Source of the DNA: an uncultured Planctomycetaceae bacterium
GTDB lineage: Bacteria; Planctomycetota; Planctomycetia; Pirellulales; Pirellulaceae
DNA: 12,740 nt
Direction: 5' to 3'
Assembly: GCA_903927685.1 (NCBI GenBank)
Contig: CAIYOB010001661.1
Location: forward strand, 1-12,740
In this document: positions 6,710-12,740 of the stretch, piece by piece
How positions within the stretch are numbered: the stretch's first letter is position 1
Layout of the letters: the number at the start of each line of letters is the position of its first letter
Made by a program: the position numbers and the translations under genes
The notes under the pieces: generated by a model
Database searches by the model: none
The model's input: the letters and a program-made list of their open reading frames with translations, nothing else
What the model was told of the DNA's origin: nothing

Positions 6710-7726
6710 CTACGGCTGATGCGTCTGGGCGTAGCGGGTCAGGGCGCGCAGGTTGTCCGGGGCCGTGCCGCGGGGGATTTCGCAGCCTGCGCCGAGGATG
6801 TACCGGGGGCCGGCCTGCCGATGGCATTCGGCAATCGCGGCCGTAATCGATTCGGGCGTGCCGTCCCGGACGACGCGGACCGGATCGAGGTTGCCTAGCA
6901 GCACCTGGTCCGGCCCCATGGCACGGCGGGCGTCGGCGACGGACACGAGGAAATCCAGATCGACCATCTCGCAGCCCAACCGGCCCATGCCTTCCAGGAT
7001 CTTGGCGGTGTTGCCGCAGATGTGCAACCGCACCTTGGCGCCCATCGCGTGCAAGCCCTCGACCAGTTTCTTCTCGTACGGCCAGACAAAGTCGTAGTAC
7101 AGTTGCGGGCCGATCAGCGAGGCCGCCGCGTCGCCCACCCCGATCAACTGGGCGCCGGCGTCCACCTGGGCCTTAGCGAACCGCAGGCCCATTTCCAAAA
7201 CGAAATCAAACAGCCGGCGGACAAAGTCCGGGTCGTCGTAAAAGTCGAGCATCAGGGTGTTGATCCCCCGCAGGTCGGCCGATTCGGCGCACGGGCCTTC
7301 GATCCAGCCTTCGATCAGCTTGTCGCCGCCCACCCGTTCCTGCAGCAGACGCACGCCGTGGACGCGATCGAGCATCCGGCTGCCGGCAGCCTGGGGGTCC
7401 GGCAACTCCAGTCGATCCAGCTCGCGTTTGTCGTCCAGACGGGCGTTGGTTTCATTGATCGCCGGCGGCTGGTTGTCGAAGTACTGGATGTCCGCGCCGC
7501 AGTCCGCGGCTTCGCGGGCCGGATCGGAGATCGCCGAGACGTAATCGAAATCGTAGTCCCGCGCGATCGCCACCTGGGCTTCGGCCAACCGCCGATAGTC
7601 CGTCGCATATTCTCCGTAGCGGAGGCCCGCATGGTCGCCGGCAAACATCATGGTGATCGGCATCAGCGGCACGCGGTCCGCGGGCCGGCCTTCGAGCATG
7701 GCGAGGATGCGTTCGTGACCATTCAT
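6710..7726 (-). CDS. Uroporphyrinogen decarboxylase (UroD) family protein, probable methyltransferase-type member
   Basis: The 338-aa protein has the UroD-family opening (NGHERILAMLEGRPADRVP) and full TIM-barrel length. It carries H235-I-C237 in HICGNT and C315 in GAGCEIPRGT. This His-x-Cys...Cys arrangement is the zinc site of MtaA/CmuA-type cobalamin- or thiol-linked methyltransferases. True heme-pathway UroD lacks it and uses an N-terminal RFMRQAGR-type segment, absent here. Such proteins move methyl groups between a corrinoid protein and a thiol or folate, often in growth on methylated compounds. No corrinoid protein is encoded in this window, so the substrate is open. GGAG (minus strand, 7733-7736) lies 6 nt before the ATG. 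The gene starts 15 bp after the zinc-ribbon gene ends, so the two are probably cotranscribed. It is unlikely to serve heme synthesis. Confidence 0.88.
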   Translation of the reverse strand: MNGHERILAMLEGRPADRVPLMPITMMFAGDHAGLRYGEYATDYRRLAEAQVAIARDYDFDYVSAISDPAREAADCGADIQYFDNQPPAINETNARLDDKRELDRLELPDPQAAGSRMLDRVHGVRLLQERVGGDKLIEGWIEGPCAESADLRGINTLMLDFYDDPDFVRRLFDFVLEMGLRFAKAQVDAGAQLIGVGDAAASLIGPQLYYDFVWPYEKKLVEGLHAMGAKVRLHICGNTAKILEGMGRLGCEMVDLDFLVSVADARRAMGPDQVLLGNLDPVRVVRDGTPESITAAIAECHRQAGPRYILGAGCEIPRGTAPDNLRALTRYAQTHQP

Positions 7727-7741
7727 GGCAAACTCCAGAAT

Positions 7742-8290
7742 CTATTGACGGAACAGCCAAACCAGGTAAATCCAGATGCCGACCAGCGCAGCCAGCACGA
7801 GGAAGACGGCCCCGATGACGCGATAGTTGACGGGCTGCTCGTCCACGGGTTCCGCATCCGGCCCACTCCCGAAGTCGTGTTCGCAGTGGCGGCAGCGGCG
7901 AAAGAAACGCGGCACGAACGCTTCGTCGCAGGTCGGGCAGACCAGCATCACCGCCGGACCGCCAGACGCCCCGGGCAACGTGTCGTCGTCTCCCGGATCG
8001 TCGACTCCCGGATCGTCGGCGTCAGCGCAGCGCATCGACCCGCCGCCATCACAGCAACCGGCATGGTCCGAGCGGCAGCCTTCCGCGTGTCCGGCAGGGC
8101 TGGCGGGCGTGGGCAGCAAGTCCGCCGCCGGATCGAGTTCAGCCAGGGCAAAATCGGTGCCGGGGACCGCACAGTCGGGGCACGCAGTCTCGCGGCGCGT
8201 GCCACAGCGCGGACAGCGGGGCCAATCGGCCCAGGGACGCGCGTCCGAGGCGGAATCGTCTTGCCAGCCGAATCGGGGAAAGTCGCTCAT
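7742..8290 (-). CDS. Small double zinc-ribbon protein with C-terminal membrane anchor
   Basis: The 182-aa protein has two separated zinc-ribbon cysteine sets: C26/C29 with C37/C40 (CPRC...CPDC), and C118/C121 with C133/C136 (CPTC...CRHC). Between them lies a low-complexity segment rich in Cys, Asp, Gly and Pro (about 68-112) that includes DDPG repeats. Residues 157-180 are a single hydrophobic helix followed only by RQ, so it is a tail-anchored protein with its ribbons probably in the cytoplasm. I do not recognise a named family and assign no function. The start at 8290 is chosen because the protein-like sequence begins at MSDFPRFGW; the frame stays open to 8389 but that part looks non-coding. 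No clear Shine-Dalgarno precedes it. It lies 15 bp upstream of the UroD-like gene. Confidence 0.75.
   Translation of the reverse strand: MSDFPRFGWQDDSASDARPWADWPRCPRCGTRRETACPDCAVPGTDFALAELDPAADLLPTPASPAGHAEGCRSDHAGCCDGGGSMRCADADDPGVDDPGDDDTLPGASGGPAVMLVCPTCDEAFVPRFFRRCRHCEHDFGSGPDAEPVDEQPVNYRVIGAVFLVLAALVGIWIYLVWLFRQ
7991..8020 (-). repeat. Two tandem 15-bp units coding for DDPG repeats
   Basis: Units at 7991-8005 and 8006-8020 (TCCCGGATCGTCGAC on the plus strand for the first) match at 14 of 15 bases. They stay in frame and add five residues each to the acidic linker of the zinc-ribbon protein. They look like an ordinary slippage duplication in a low-complexity region. Confidence 0.7.
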
Positions 8291-8297
8291 GCGGCAC

Positions 8298-8326
8298 AGT
8301 ATAACGCTTGCCGTCGGCGCTGACAC
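8298..8326 (-). promoter_or_regulatory. Candidate promoter of the zinc-ribbon gene, nearly leaderless
   Basis: On the minus strand TATACT (8298-8303; 5/6 match) follows GTGTCA (8321-8326; 4/6 match) at 17 bp. The predicted start point falls at about 8291, next to the ATG at 8290, and no Shine-Dalgarno is visible. A leaderless message is suggested but unproven. Confidence 0.35.
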
Positions 8327-8400
8327 TAGTGGTTTGCCTGGCCGCGTCACCCCGCCGCTACCACGATCAAACGCTTCGCGGTACAACATAATCCGGCGTC

Positions 8401-8423
8401 GTCGCTCGCGAATCGCGCGCGAC
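8401..8423. repeat. Strong hairpin in the divergent intergenic region
   Basis: GTCGCTCGCG (8401-8410) and CGCGCGCGAC (8414-8423) pair at 9 of 10 positions around an AAT centre. It lies between two divergent genes, so it cannot end either transcript. It may be an operator or a leader structure of the beta-helix gene. Confidence 0.5.
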
Positions 8424-8444
8424 TCGCCCGGTTACGGTTTCCAT

Positions 8445-8458
8445 GGGTCACGTGACCC
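8445..8458. promoter_or_regulatory. Perfect 14-bp palindrome, possible operator
   Basis: GGGTCACGTGACCC is a perfect uninterrupted palindrome ending 40 bp before the ATG of the beta-helix gene and 22 bp after the hairpin at 8401-8423. Its form suits a homodimeric DNA-binding protein. It is unlike the TTTACGAC operators of the repressor operon, so a different regulator would be involved. Function is inferred only. Confidence 0.4.
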
Positions 8459-8498
8459 TACGCCAAACACCACACCTTTCCCACCACCAGCGGCAGCT

Positions 8499-11400
8499 AT
8501 GATGAACCGAAAACCAACCACGGTCTTGCGACGAGCGGAACTTCCTGCGTCGGCTCGATGTTGCGCCCTGAGCGGAATCTTCCGCGTGCTGCCGCGTTGC
8601 GCTGCCGCGTTGCTGGCGATCGCTGGGGCGGCTGCCGGCGTGAGCCAGGAGCCGGCCCCAAGCCTGGTTCTGCACGTCTCCCCGGCCGGCAATGACGCCT
8701 GGTCGGGCCGACCGGCGGCGCCGAATCCGGAGCGGACGGATGGCCCCTTGGCGACACTCGACAAGGCCCGGGAACGTGTCCGGGAACTCCCAGCGGCAGC
8801 CGGCGGCCAGCGGGGGCCGGTGACCGTGTTGTTGCGCGGCGGGACGTACCCGCTGAGCAAGACGCTGGTGTTCACCGCGGCCGACTCAGGCACGTCGTCC
8901 GGCCCGATCACCTACGCGGCATATCCCGGCGAGAGCCCCGTCCTTTGCGGCGGCGCACCCATCCACGGTTGGCAACTGGATGACAGCCCCCACAGCCGCA
9001 CACGCTGCGACGGCAAACTGTGGCGGGTCGATTTGCCGAAGGAACCCGCGGGTGGCGCCTGGCGTTTCAACCAGTTCTTCGTCAACGGCCAGCGCCGGCC
9101 GCGTGCCAGGATCCCGAACCGGCGCGAGTTCCTGCGCACGGAGGGGCCGGTGTCGAAAAGCGATTCCCGATCGTTTTACTTCCAGGAAGGCGACCTCCAA
9201 GCGTGGACCAATCCCCACGACATCCTGCTGGTCGTCTATCACTCCTGGGAAACCTCGCTCCACCACATCCAGTCCTTGGACACCGCCGCGAACCTGGTCA
9301 CGCTCCGGGAACCCGCGCCGTGGGGGATGGGGGAGTGGGAAAAACAGCAGCGGTACTACGTCGAGAACGTCTTCGAGGGCCTGGACAGTCCGGGCGAATG
9401 GTACCTGGGCGAGGCCGCCGGCCGGCTGTACTACTACCCGCTGCCTGGCGAGACCATAACGGGCGTCGAGGCCATCGCTCCCCGGGTGACCTCGACGTTG
9501 GTCGAATTCCAGGGCGAACCCGGGAAGGATGCCTTTGTCGAGCACCTGCATTTCCGCGGCCTCGCCTTTCGGCATACCAATGCGCAGCTGCGCTGGATTC
9601 GCAACCCGGGACAGGGCGAGATCTACCAGCCGGGGCTGATCCAGGCCCGAGGCTTGCGTCACGCCAGTTTCGACAGCTGCGAGGTCTCCCACGCGGGCGC
9701 CCACGGGGTCTTCCTGGCGGATGGGTGCTCGGACGTGCGGCTGCAGCGCTGCCACCTGCGCGACTTGGGCGGCGGCGGCGTGTACATCGGCGGCGGCTGG
9801 GGGATCCACGAAGCGGCCCCCACCAGGCAGATCACCGTGGACAACTGCTTCATCCACGACGGCTCGCACCAATTCCACGGCGCGCACGGCGTCTGGATCG
9901 GGCGGAGTTCCGGCAACACGGTGACCCACAACGAAATCGCCGACTTCGACTACTCGGGCATCTCGTGCGGCTGGTCCTGGGGCTTCCAGCCCAGTTCCGC
10001 CAACCATAATGTGCTCGACTATAACCACATCCATCATCTGGGGAACGGCGACGGCCTGAGCGACATGGGCGGCATCTACACCCTGGGCATCTCGCCGGGA
10101 ACCACGGAGCGATACAACCACATCCACGATGTGTTCAGCTACGCCCACGTGTCCCACGGCTCCGGCATCTATCCCGACGAAGGCAGCTCGGAGATCCTGA
10201 TCGAGAACAACGTCGTGTACCGCGTCCGGACCTGCCCGCTGTTCCAGCACTACGGCAAAGACAACACGATCCGCAACAACATCTTCGCGTTCGGCGGGCA
10301 GGGGCAGCTCCAACGGTGCCGGGAAGACATCCCCTGCCATTACGTCGCCGAAGGCAACCTCGTGTATGCCGACATCCCGCAGATGCTGGGCGGCGTCTGG
10401 AAGAACGGCGACTGGAAGCTGGGCAGGAATCTGTACTGGAGCACGGCCGGGGCGCCCGTGTTCGCAGGCCGGGATTTCGCAGCCTGGCAGTCTCAAGGCA
10501 ACGACGCCGGTTCGGTGGTGGCCGACCCGCGGTTCGTGGACCCGGCTCGGGGCGATTTCCGCTTGCAGTCCGACTCGCCGGCCTTGGGTCTCGGCTTCCA
10601 GCCCATCGACCTCGGCCAGACCGGCCTGTACGGCGATCCCGCCTGGGTGGCCCTGCCGCAGCAGTTTTCCAACCGCACGCGCCAGGAAGTTCCGCCGCCG
10701 GCCGAACTGCCCTTCATCGCCAATCTCGACTTCGAGGCGGACGTGCCCGACGCGGTGCCCCTGGACGGCGACTGCATCGAAGGCGACCAGGGGGCGGCGC
10801 TCCGCGTGTCCACCGACACGGCCGCCGGCGGCCAGCAGAGCTTGAAGTTCACCGACGCCCCCGGGCAGAAGAACGGCTGGACGCCGCATATCTATTACCG
10901 TAAGACGTACACCCGCGGCCAAGTCAAGCTGTCCTGGGACATGCTCAACCGCCAGGACGCTCCGGCCCGGTTCACCGTCGAAGTGCGCCAGTACGAAGGC
11001 AGTCCCTACCTGGTTGGCCCGACCGTGACGGTGGCGCCCGACGGCACCGTGACCGCCAGCGGACGCGCCGTCGGCAGGATGCCACTGGGCGAGTGGGTGC
11101 GGGTCGAAATCGCCATCGCGCTGGGCGAAGGGACTCCGGGAACCTACCAGCTCACCCTGCGCGGTCCCGGCTTGGCCGCCGAGGCTCGGGACTTGCCGTA
11201 CTCGAACAGCGGTTTCCGCGAGGTCCACTGGCTGGGAATCTCCAGCTCGTCCGACGCCGCCAGCACATTCTACATCGACAACCTGCGGCTGGGCACGGAC
11301 GAGGAACTCGCCCAGCCGCCGAAACGCCGGCCTCGAGCACGGCCGGCGGCGCAGACGCAGGCCCGGCCGATCGCCAACGACCAAGGGCTCGCGGCCAGCT

Positions 11401-12059
11401 GGACGTTCGACGAAGACGATCCCTACACGGCCTCGGACCACTCCGGCTGCGGCAACGCTGCCGACGTCTGGACGAAGCGAGCCAAGGGCGAGTTTGGCAC
11501 GGCCCTGTTGTGCGATCCGGTGGCCCACAGCGCGATCGTCAAGGACGCTCCGAGCCTGCAATTCGGCACCGGCGATTTCAGCATCGAGCTGTGGCTCTGT
11601 CCGACGGATCTCAAGATCGATTCCAGCGACGCGCGGCGGCGGTTCATGAGCAAGGACGGCTTTCCGGACAGCGGCTGGAATCTGAACGTCACGGTCGACG
11701 GTCGGCCCTTCATCGAAATGCGGGATGCCAACCGGGTCACGTGCGCCAACCGGCCCAGCGGCGCGATACCGGAAAACGCCTGGACGCATCTGGTGGTTGT
11801 GGTCGACCGCGCCAACGCCCAGACCCGGTACTATTACAACGGCGTCCTCGACAGCGCCGGGGTCATCCCAGCGGAGTTCACCGGCGCGCTGGACGTCGCG
11901 GGCCGCGACCTGTCCCTGGGCTCGAGCTGGCAGCCCTACGTGGGGCTCTTGGACGAAGTCCAGATTTACCGCCGCGCGTTGAGCCCGGCGGAGATCCAGG
12001 CCGGGTATAGCAAGCAGCGGGACCGCCGCGGCAGCACGGCCTATGAAGTAGTGGAGTGA
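8499..12059 (+). CDS. Secreted GH141-like right-handed beta-helix protein with beta-sandwich and LamG-like lectin domains
   Basis: The 1186-aa protein has a basic N-terminus and a hydrophobic stretch (about 31-47; cleavage near 46-50), so it is probably exported. Residues about 55-730 match the layout of GH141-like parallel beta-helix proteins: the opening VLHVSPAGNDAWSG, GPVTVLLRGGTYPLSKTLVF, the insert RYYVENVFEGLDSPGEWYL (about 285-303), then repeated coils such as VTHNEIADFDYSGIS. D522 (LSDMGGIY) and D560-E561 (YPDEGSS) are the conserved-looking acidic residues that could be catalytic. About 737-935 is a beta-sandwich ending ASTFYIDNLRLG, a carbohydrate-binding-like fold. A Pro/Arg linker leads to a LamG/ConA-like domain (about 963-1170; SWTFDEDD, FSIELWL, GLLDEVQIYRRALSPAEI). 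Known GH141 members act on fucosylated pectin or xylan; the substrate here is unknown. There is no Shine-Dalgarno before ATG 8499 or ATG 8502, and a start as late as GTG 8586 is possible. The frame is open upstream to 7827 but that part is not protein-like. Confidence 0.87.
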   Translation: MMNRKPTTVLRRAELPASARCCALSGIFRVLPRCAAALLAIAGAAAGVSQEPAPSLVLHVSPAGNDAWSGRPAAPNPERTDGPLATLDKARERVRELPAAAGGQRGPVTVLLRGGTYPLSKTLVFTAADSGTSSGPITYAAYPGESPVLCGGAPIHGWQLDDSPHSRTRCDGKLWRVDLPKEPAGGAWRFNQFFVNGQRRPRARIPNRREFLRTEGPVSKSDSRSFYFQEGDLQAWTNPHDILLVVYHSWETSLHHIQSLDTAANLVTLREPAPWGMGEWEKQQRYYVENVFEGLDSPGEWYLGEAAGRLYYYPLPGETITGVEAIAPRVTSTLVEFQGEPGKDAFVEHLHFRGLAFRHTNAQLRWIRNPGQGEIYQPGLIQARGLRHASFDSCEVSHAGAHGVFLADGCSDVRLQRCHLRDLGGGGVYIGGGWGIHEAAPTRQITVDNCFIHDGSHQFHGAHGVWIGRSSGNTVTHNEIADFDYSGISCGWSWGFQPSSANHNVLDYNHIHHLGNGDGLSDMGGIYTLGISPGTTERYNHIHDVFSYAHVSHGSGIYPDEGSSEILIENNVVYRVRTCPLFQHYGKDNTIRNNIFAFGGQGQLQRCREDIPCHYVAEGNLVYADIPQMLGGVWKNGDWKLGRNLYWSTAGAPVFAGRDFAAWQSQGNDAGSVVADPRFVDPARGDFRLQSDSPALGLGFQPIDLGQTGLYGDPAWVALPQQFSNRTRQEVPPPAELPFIANLDFEADVPDAVPLDGDCIEGDQGAALRVSTDTAAGGQQSLKFTDAPGQKNGWTPHIYYRKTYTRGQVKLSWDMLNRQDAPARFTVEVRQYEGSPYLVGPTVTVAPDGTVTASGRAVGRMPLGEWVRVEIAIALGEGTPGTYQLTLRGPGLAAEARDLPYSNSGFREVHWLGISSSSDAASTFYIDNLRLGTDEELAQPPKRRPRARPAAQTQARPIANDQGLAASWTFDEDDPYTASDHSGCGNAADVWTKRAKGEFGTALLCDPVAHSAIVKDAPSLQFGTGDFSIELWLCPTDLKIDSSDARRRFMSKDGFPDSGWNLNVTVDGRPFIEMRDANRVTCANRPSGAIPENAWTHLVVVVDRANAQTRYYYNGVLDSAGVIPAEFTGALDVAGRDLSLGSSWQPYVGLLDEVQIYRRALSPAEIQAGYSKQRDRRGSTAYEVVE
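8588..8613 (+). repeat. Exact 13-bp tandem duplication in the signal-peptide coding region
   Basis: GCTGCCGCGTTGC occurs twice in a row at 8588-8600 and 8601-8613. Thirteen is not a multiple of three, so losing one unit would shift the frame of the beta-helix gene and reach a TGA at 8641-8643. The units code for the hydrophobic core of the signal peptide (LPRCAAALL). Confidence 0.85.
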
Positions 12060-12091
12060 ATCTTGAACCTGGCGTACTGTCCTGGAGCGAA

Positions 12092-12112
12092 CCGCCTCGT
12101 TCTCGCAGGCGG
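12092..12112 (+). terminator. Weak hairpin after the beta-helix gene
   Basis: CCGCCT (12092-12097) and AGGCGG (12107-12112) form a perfect 6-bp stem with a 9-nt loop, 33 bp after the stop. A second small stem, TTGCC/GGCAA, follows at 12118-12132. Neither is followed by a T-tract, so termination is only possible. The next gene may be partly read through. Confidence 0.25.
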
Positions 12113-12154
12113 GCCTGTTGCCCGGCTGGCAAACGCGATTTGCAGGGAGAAGAC

Positions 12155-12568
12155 ATGTTTGACAGACGCATGTTCGCCGATATGCGGCGAGCGGGGATGG
12201 CAGTGGGCGTATCGAAATCCAAGTTGTCCCAGGCGATGCTAGAGATCCTCGTTCAACTGCCCACAGGAACGGTGGATCTCAAAGAGACGATTGTCGCCCA
12301 TCTTGGTTTGCTGGGCCAGATGTCGGCCACACGCGACATCAACGCAGTCTGGAACGAAGTCAAGAAAAAGGCCGCCAAGGAGTATCCGGACAAGTTCATT
12401 CTGGACGGCCGTGGCGTCCTGCACTGGAACGACGGTTCCGTCGCGGTTCTGGACAGGCATCTGTCCGCCGCGAACTACAAGAAGCTCAACGAGCTGGCAG
12501 CCGCCGAGAACTGCAGTGTGGACCGAATCGTGTCGAAACTGGTCCGGCATTACAAGGGCACGAAATGA
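12155..12568 (+). CDS. Hypothetical 137-aa protein with ribbon-helix-helix-like C-terminus
   Basis: I do not recognise the family. The N-terminal two thirds (1-75) are mainly helical and amphipathic, with a basic stretch (VKKKAAKEYPDK, 69-80). At 81-95 there is a short beta-rich segment, FILDGRGVLHWNDGS. The last 40 residues read as one strand (SVAVLDRHLS, 95-104) and two helices (AANYKKLNELAAAEN and SVDRIVSKLVRHYKG), the pattern of an Arc/MetJ-type ribbon-helix-helix. A DNA-binding or antitoxin-like role is possible but not shown. No toxin-like partner is visible before the right edge. The start is fixed by AGGGAG (12144-12149), 5 nt before ATG 12155; the frame is open upstream to 12056 but that part overlaps the previous stop and looks non-coding. 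Its lower-GC, more Lys-rich composition differs from its neighbours. Confidence 0.75.
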   Translation: MFDRRMFADMRRAGMAVGVSKSKLSQAMLEILVQLPTGTVDLKETIVAHLGLLGQMSATRDINAVWNEVKKKAAKEYPDKFILDGRGVLHWNDGSVAVLDRHLSAANYKKLNELAAAENCSVDRIVSKLVRHYKGTK

Positions 12569-12588
12569 GTCCCGGACGCTTTCCAGGT

Positions 12589-12686
12589 GATACCGGCCCA
12601 GGCTGGCTTGTGGTCCAGCGGAGTTGTGATCAGATGCCGTACTAATAGGGTGAGCCCGATTGAAATTGCCAGTACGTGCCGGTATC
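12589..12686. other. Nested inverted repeats able to form a branched structure; no gene
   Basis: In the gene-free 172 bp after the last stop, GATACCGGC (12589-12597) pairs perfectly with GCCGGTATC (12678-12686). Inside it GCTGG/CCAGC (12602-12606 with 12615-12619) makes a hairpin. GTACT/AGTAC (12639-12643 with 12671-12675) makes a second stem, topped by a small GGG-TGAG-CCC hairpin flanked by AAT/ATT. No T-tract follows. It could be a structured RNA, a recombination or mobile-element end, or a chance GC-rich fold. I see no open frame in 12569-12740 that looks like a gene. Confidence 0.35.
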
Positions 12687-12740
12687 GTGACCCGGTTGTG
12701 TTGGCGGCGTATATCCGCATCTACAATGCAACCCGCAGAC

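Noticed and set aside
7233..7243. Half-site resembling the repressor operator (GTCGTCGTAAA)
   Set aside because: There is no inverted partner at the right spacing, and it lies inside the UroD-like coding region, where it encodes FYDD. It is probably chance.
6710..7726. Heme-pathway HemE
   Set aside because: The protein lacks the arginine-rich N-terminal substrate segment of HemE and has an HxC...C zinc site typical of methyltransferase-type relatives.
7022..8323. 433-codon plus-strand open frame over the UroD-like and zinc-ribbon genes
   Set aside because: It is antisense to two genes with clear zinc-binding motifs and shows no protein-family features of its own.
7827..8498. Plus-strand upstream extension of the beta-helix reading frame
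   Set aside because: It runs antisense through the zinc-ribbon gene, and its translation is Ser/Pro/Arg-rich without homology. The hydrophobic signal peptide starts only after 8499.
8886..11789. Very long open frame on the minus strand opposite the beta-helix gene (967 codons)
   Set aside because: Its translation has no recognisable domains and looks like low-complexity Val/Arg/Ala-rich antisense. The plus strand encodes a coherent beta-helix and LamG protein. GC-rich codon use leaves the opposite frame free of stops.
12633..12686. Group II intron domain V or integron attC site
   Set aside because: The domain V bases (GAGCC...GAAA...GGTTC arrangement) and the attC core GTTRRRY/RYYYAAC are not present in the right places. 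No reverse transcriptase or integrase gene is seen.

Overview
The window is most consistent with a high-GC planctomycete chromosome (Pirellulales-like, by inference). Several traits point there: a giant secreted VPS10/Asp-box propeller protein carrying PDZ domains, a BlaI/M56 (BlaR1-like) regulator pair with HEAT-like repeats in place of the beta-lactam sensor, a Tat-exported Gfo/Idh/MocA oxidoreductase, a UroD-family methyltransferase-like protein, and a large secreted beta-helix protein with a LamG-like lectin domain. No rRNA, tRNA, CRISPR array, transposase or integrase was seen.

Layout. Positions 1-2729 (+) hold the 3' part of the PDZ/Asp-box propeller gene, cut by the left edge. It converges with the 661-aa M56 peptidase gene (2735-4720, -); only 5 bp separate the stops, and both lie in one short hairpin. 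Immediately upstream of the peptidase, on the same strand, is its BlaI/MecI-type repressor (4723-5130, -). The repressor is preceded by a well-formed sigma70-like promoter embedded in two TTTACGAC-type inverted repeats. This is a self-contained autoregulated sensor/repressor unit. Next, all on the minus strand, come the Gfo/Idh/MocA oxidoreductase (5253-6572, with a candidate promoter of its own), the UroD-family gene (6710-7726) and a small double zinc-ribbon tail-anchored protein (7742-8290). The last two are 15 bp apart and probably cotranscribed.

A 208-bp divergent intergenic region (8291-8498) carries two strong palindromes. It separates the minus-strand block from a 1186-aa secreted GH141-like right-handed beta-helix protein (8499-12059, +), which has a central beta-sandwich and a C-terminal LamG-like domain. 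Its signal-peptide coding region contains an exact out-of-frame 13-bp tandem duplication. Downstream is a 137-aa protein of unknown function with a ribbon-helix-helix-like C-terminus (12155-12568, +), then 172 bp with no gene but with nested inverted repeats that can fold into a branched structure.

How the parts may fit together. The BlaI/M56 pair is a signalling switch of the protease/repressor type. Because its extracytoplasmic domain is not a penicillin-binding fold, the signal is probably not a beta-lactam. The beta-helix glycosidase, the oxidoreductase and the UroD-like protein are plausible parts of scavenging of complex, possibly methylated or fucosylated, polysaccharides, but nothing in the sequence ties them into one pathway. 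I do not see a clearly new multigene system. The best candidates for a closer look are the HEAT-type M56 sensor with its double operator, the structured 3' flank at 12589-12686, and the frame-switching 13-bp repeat.
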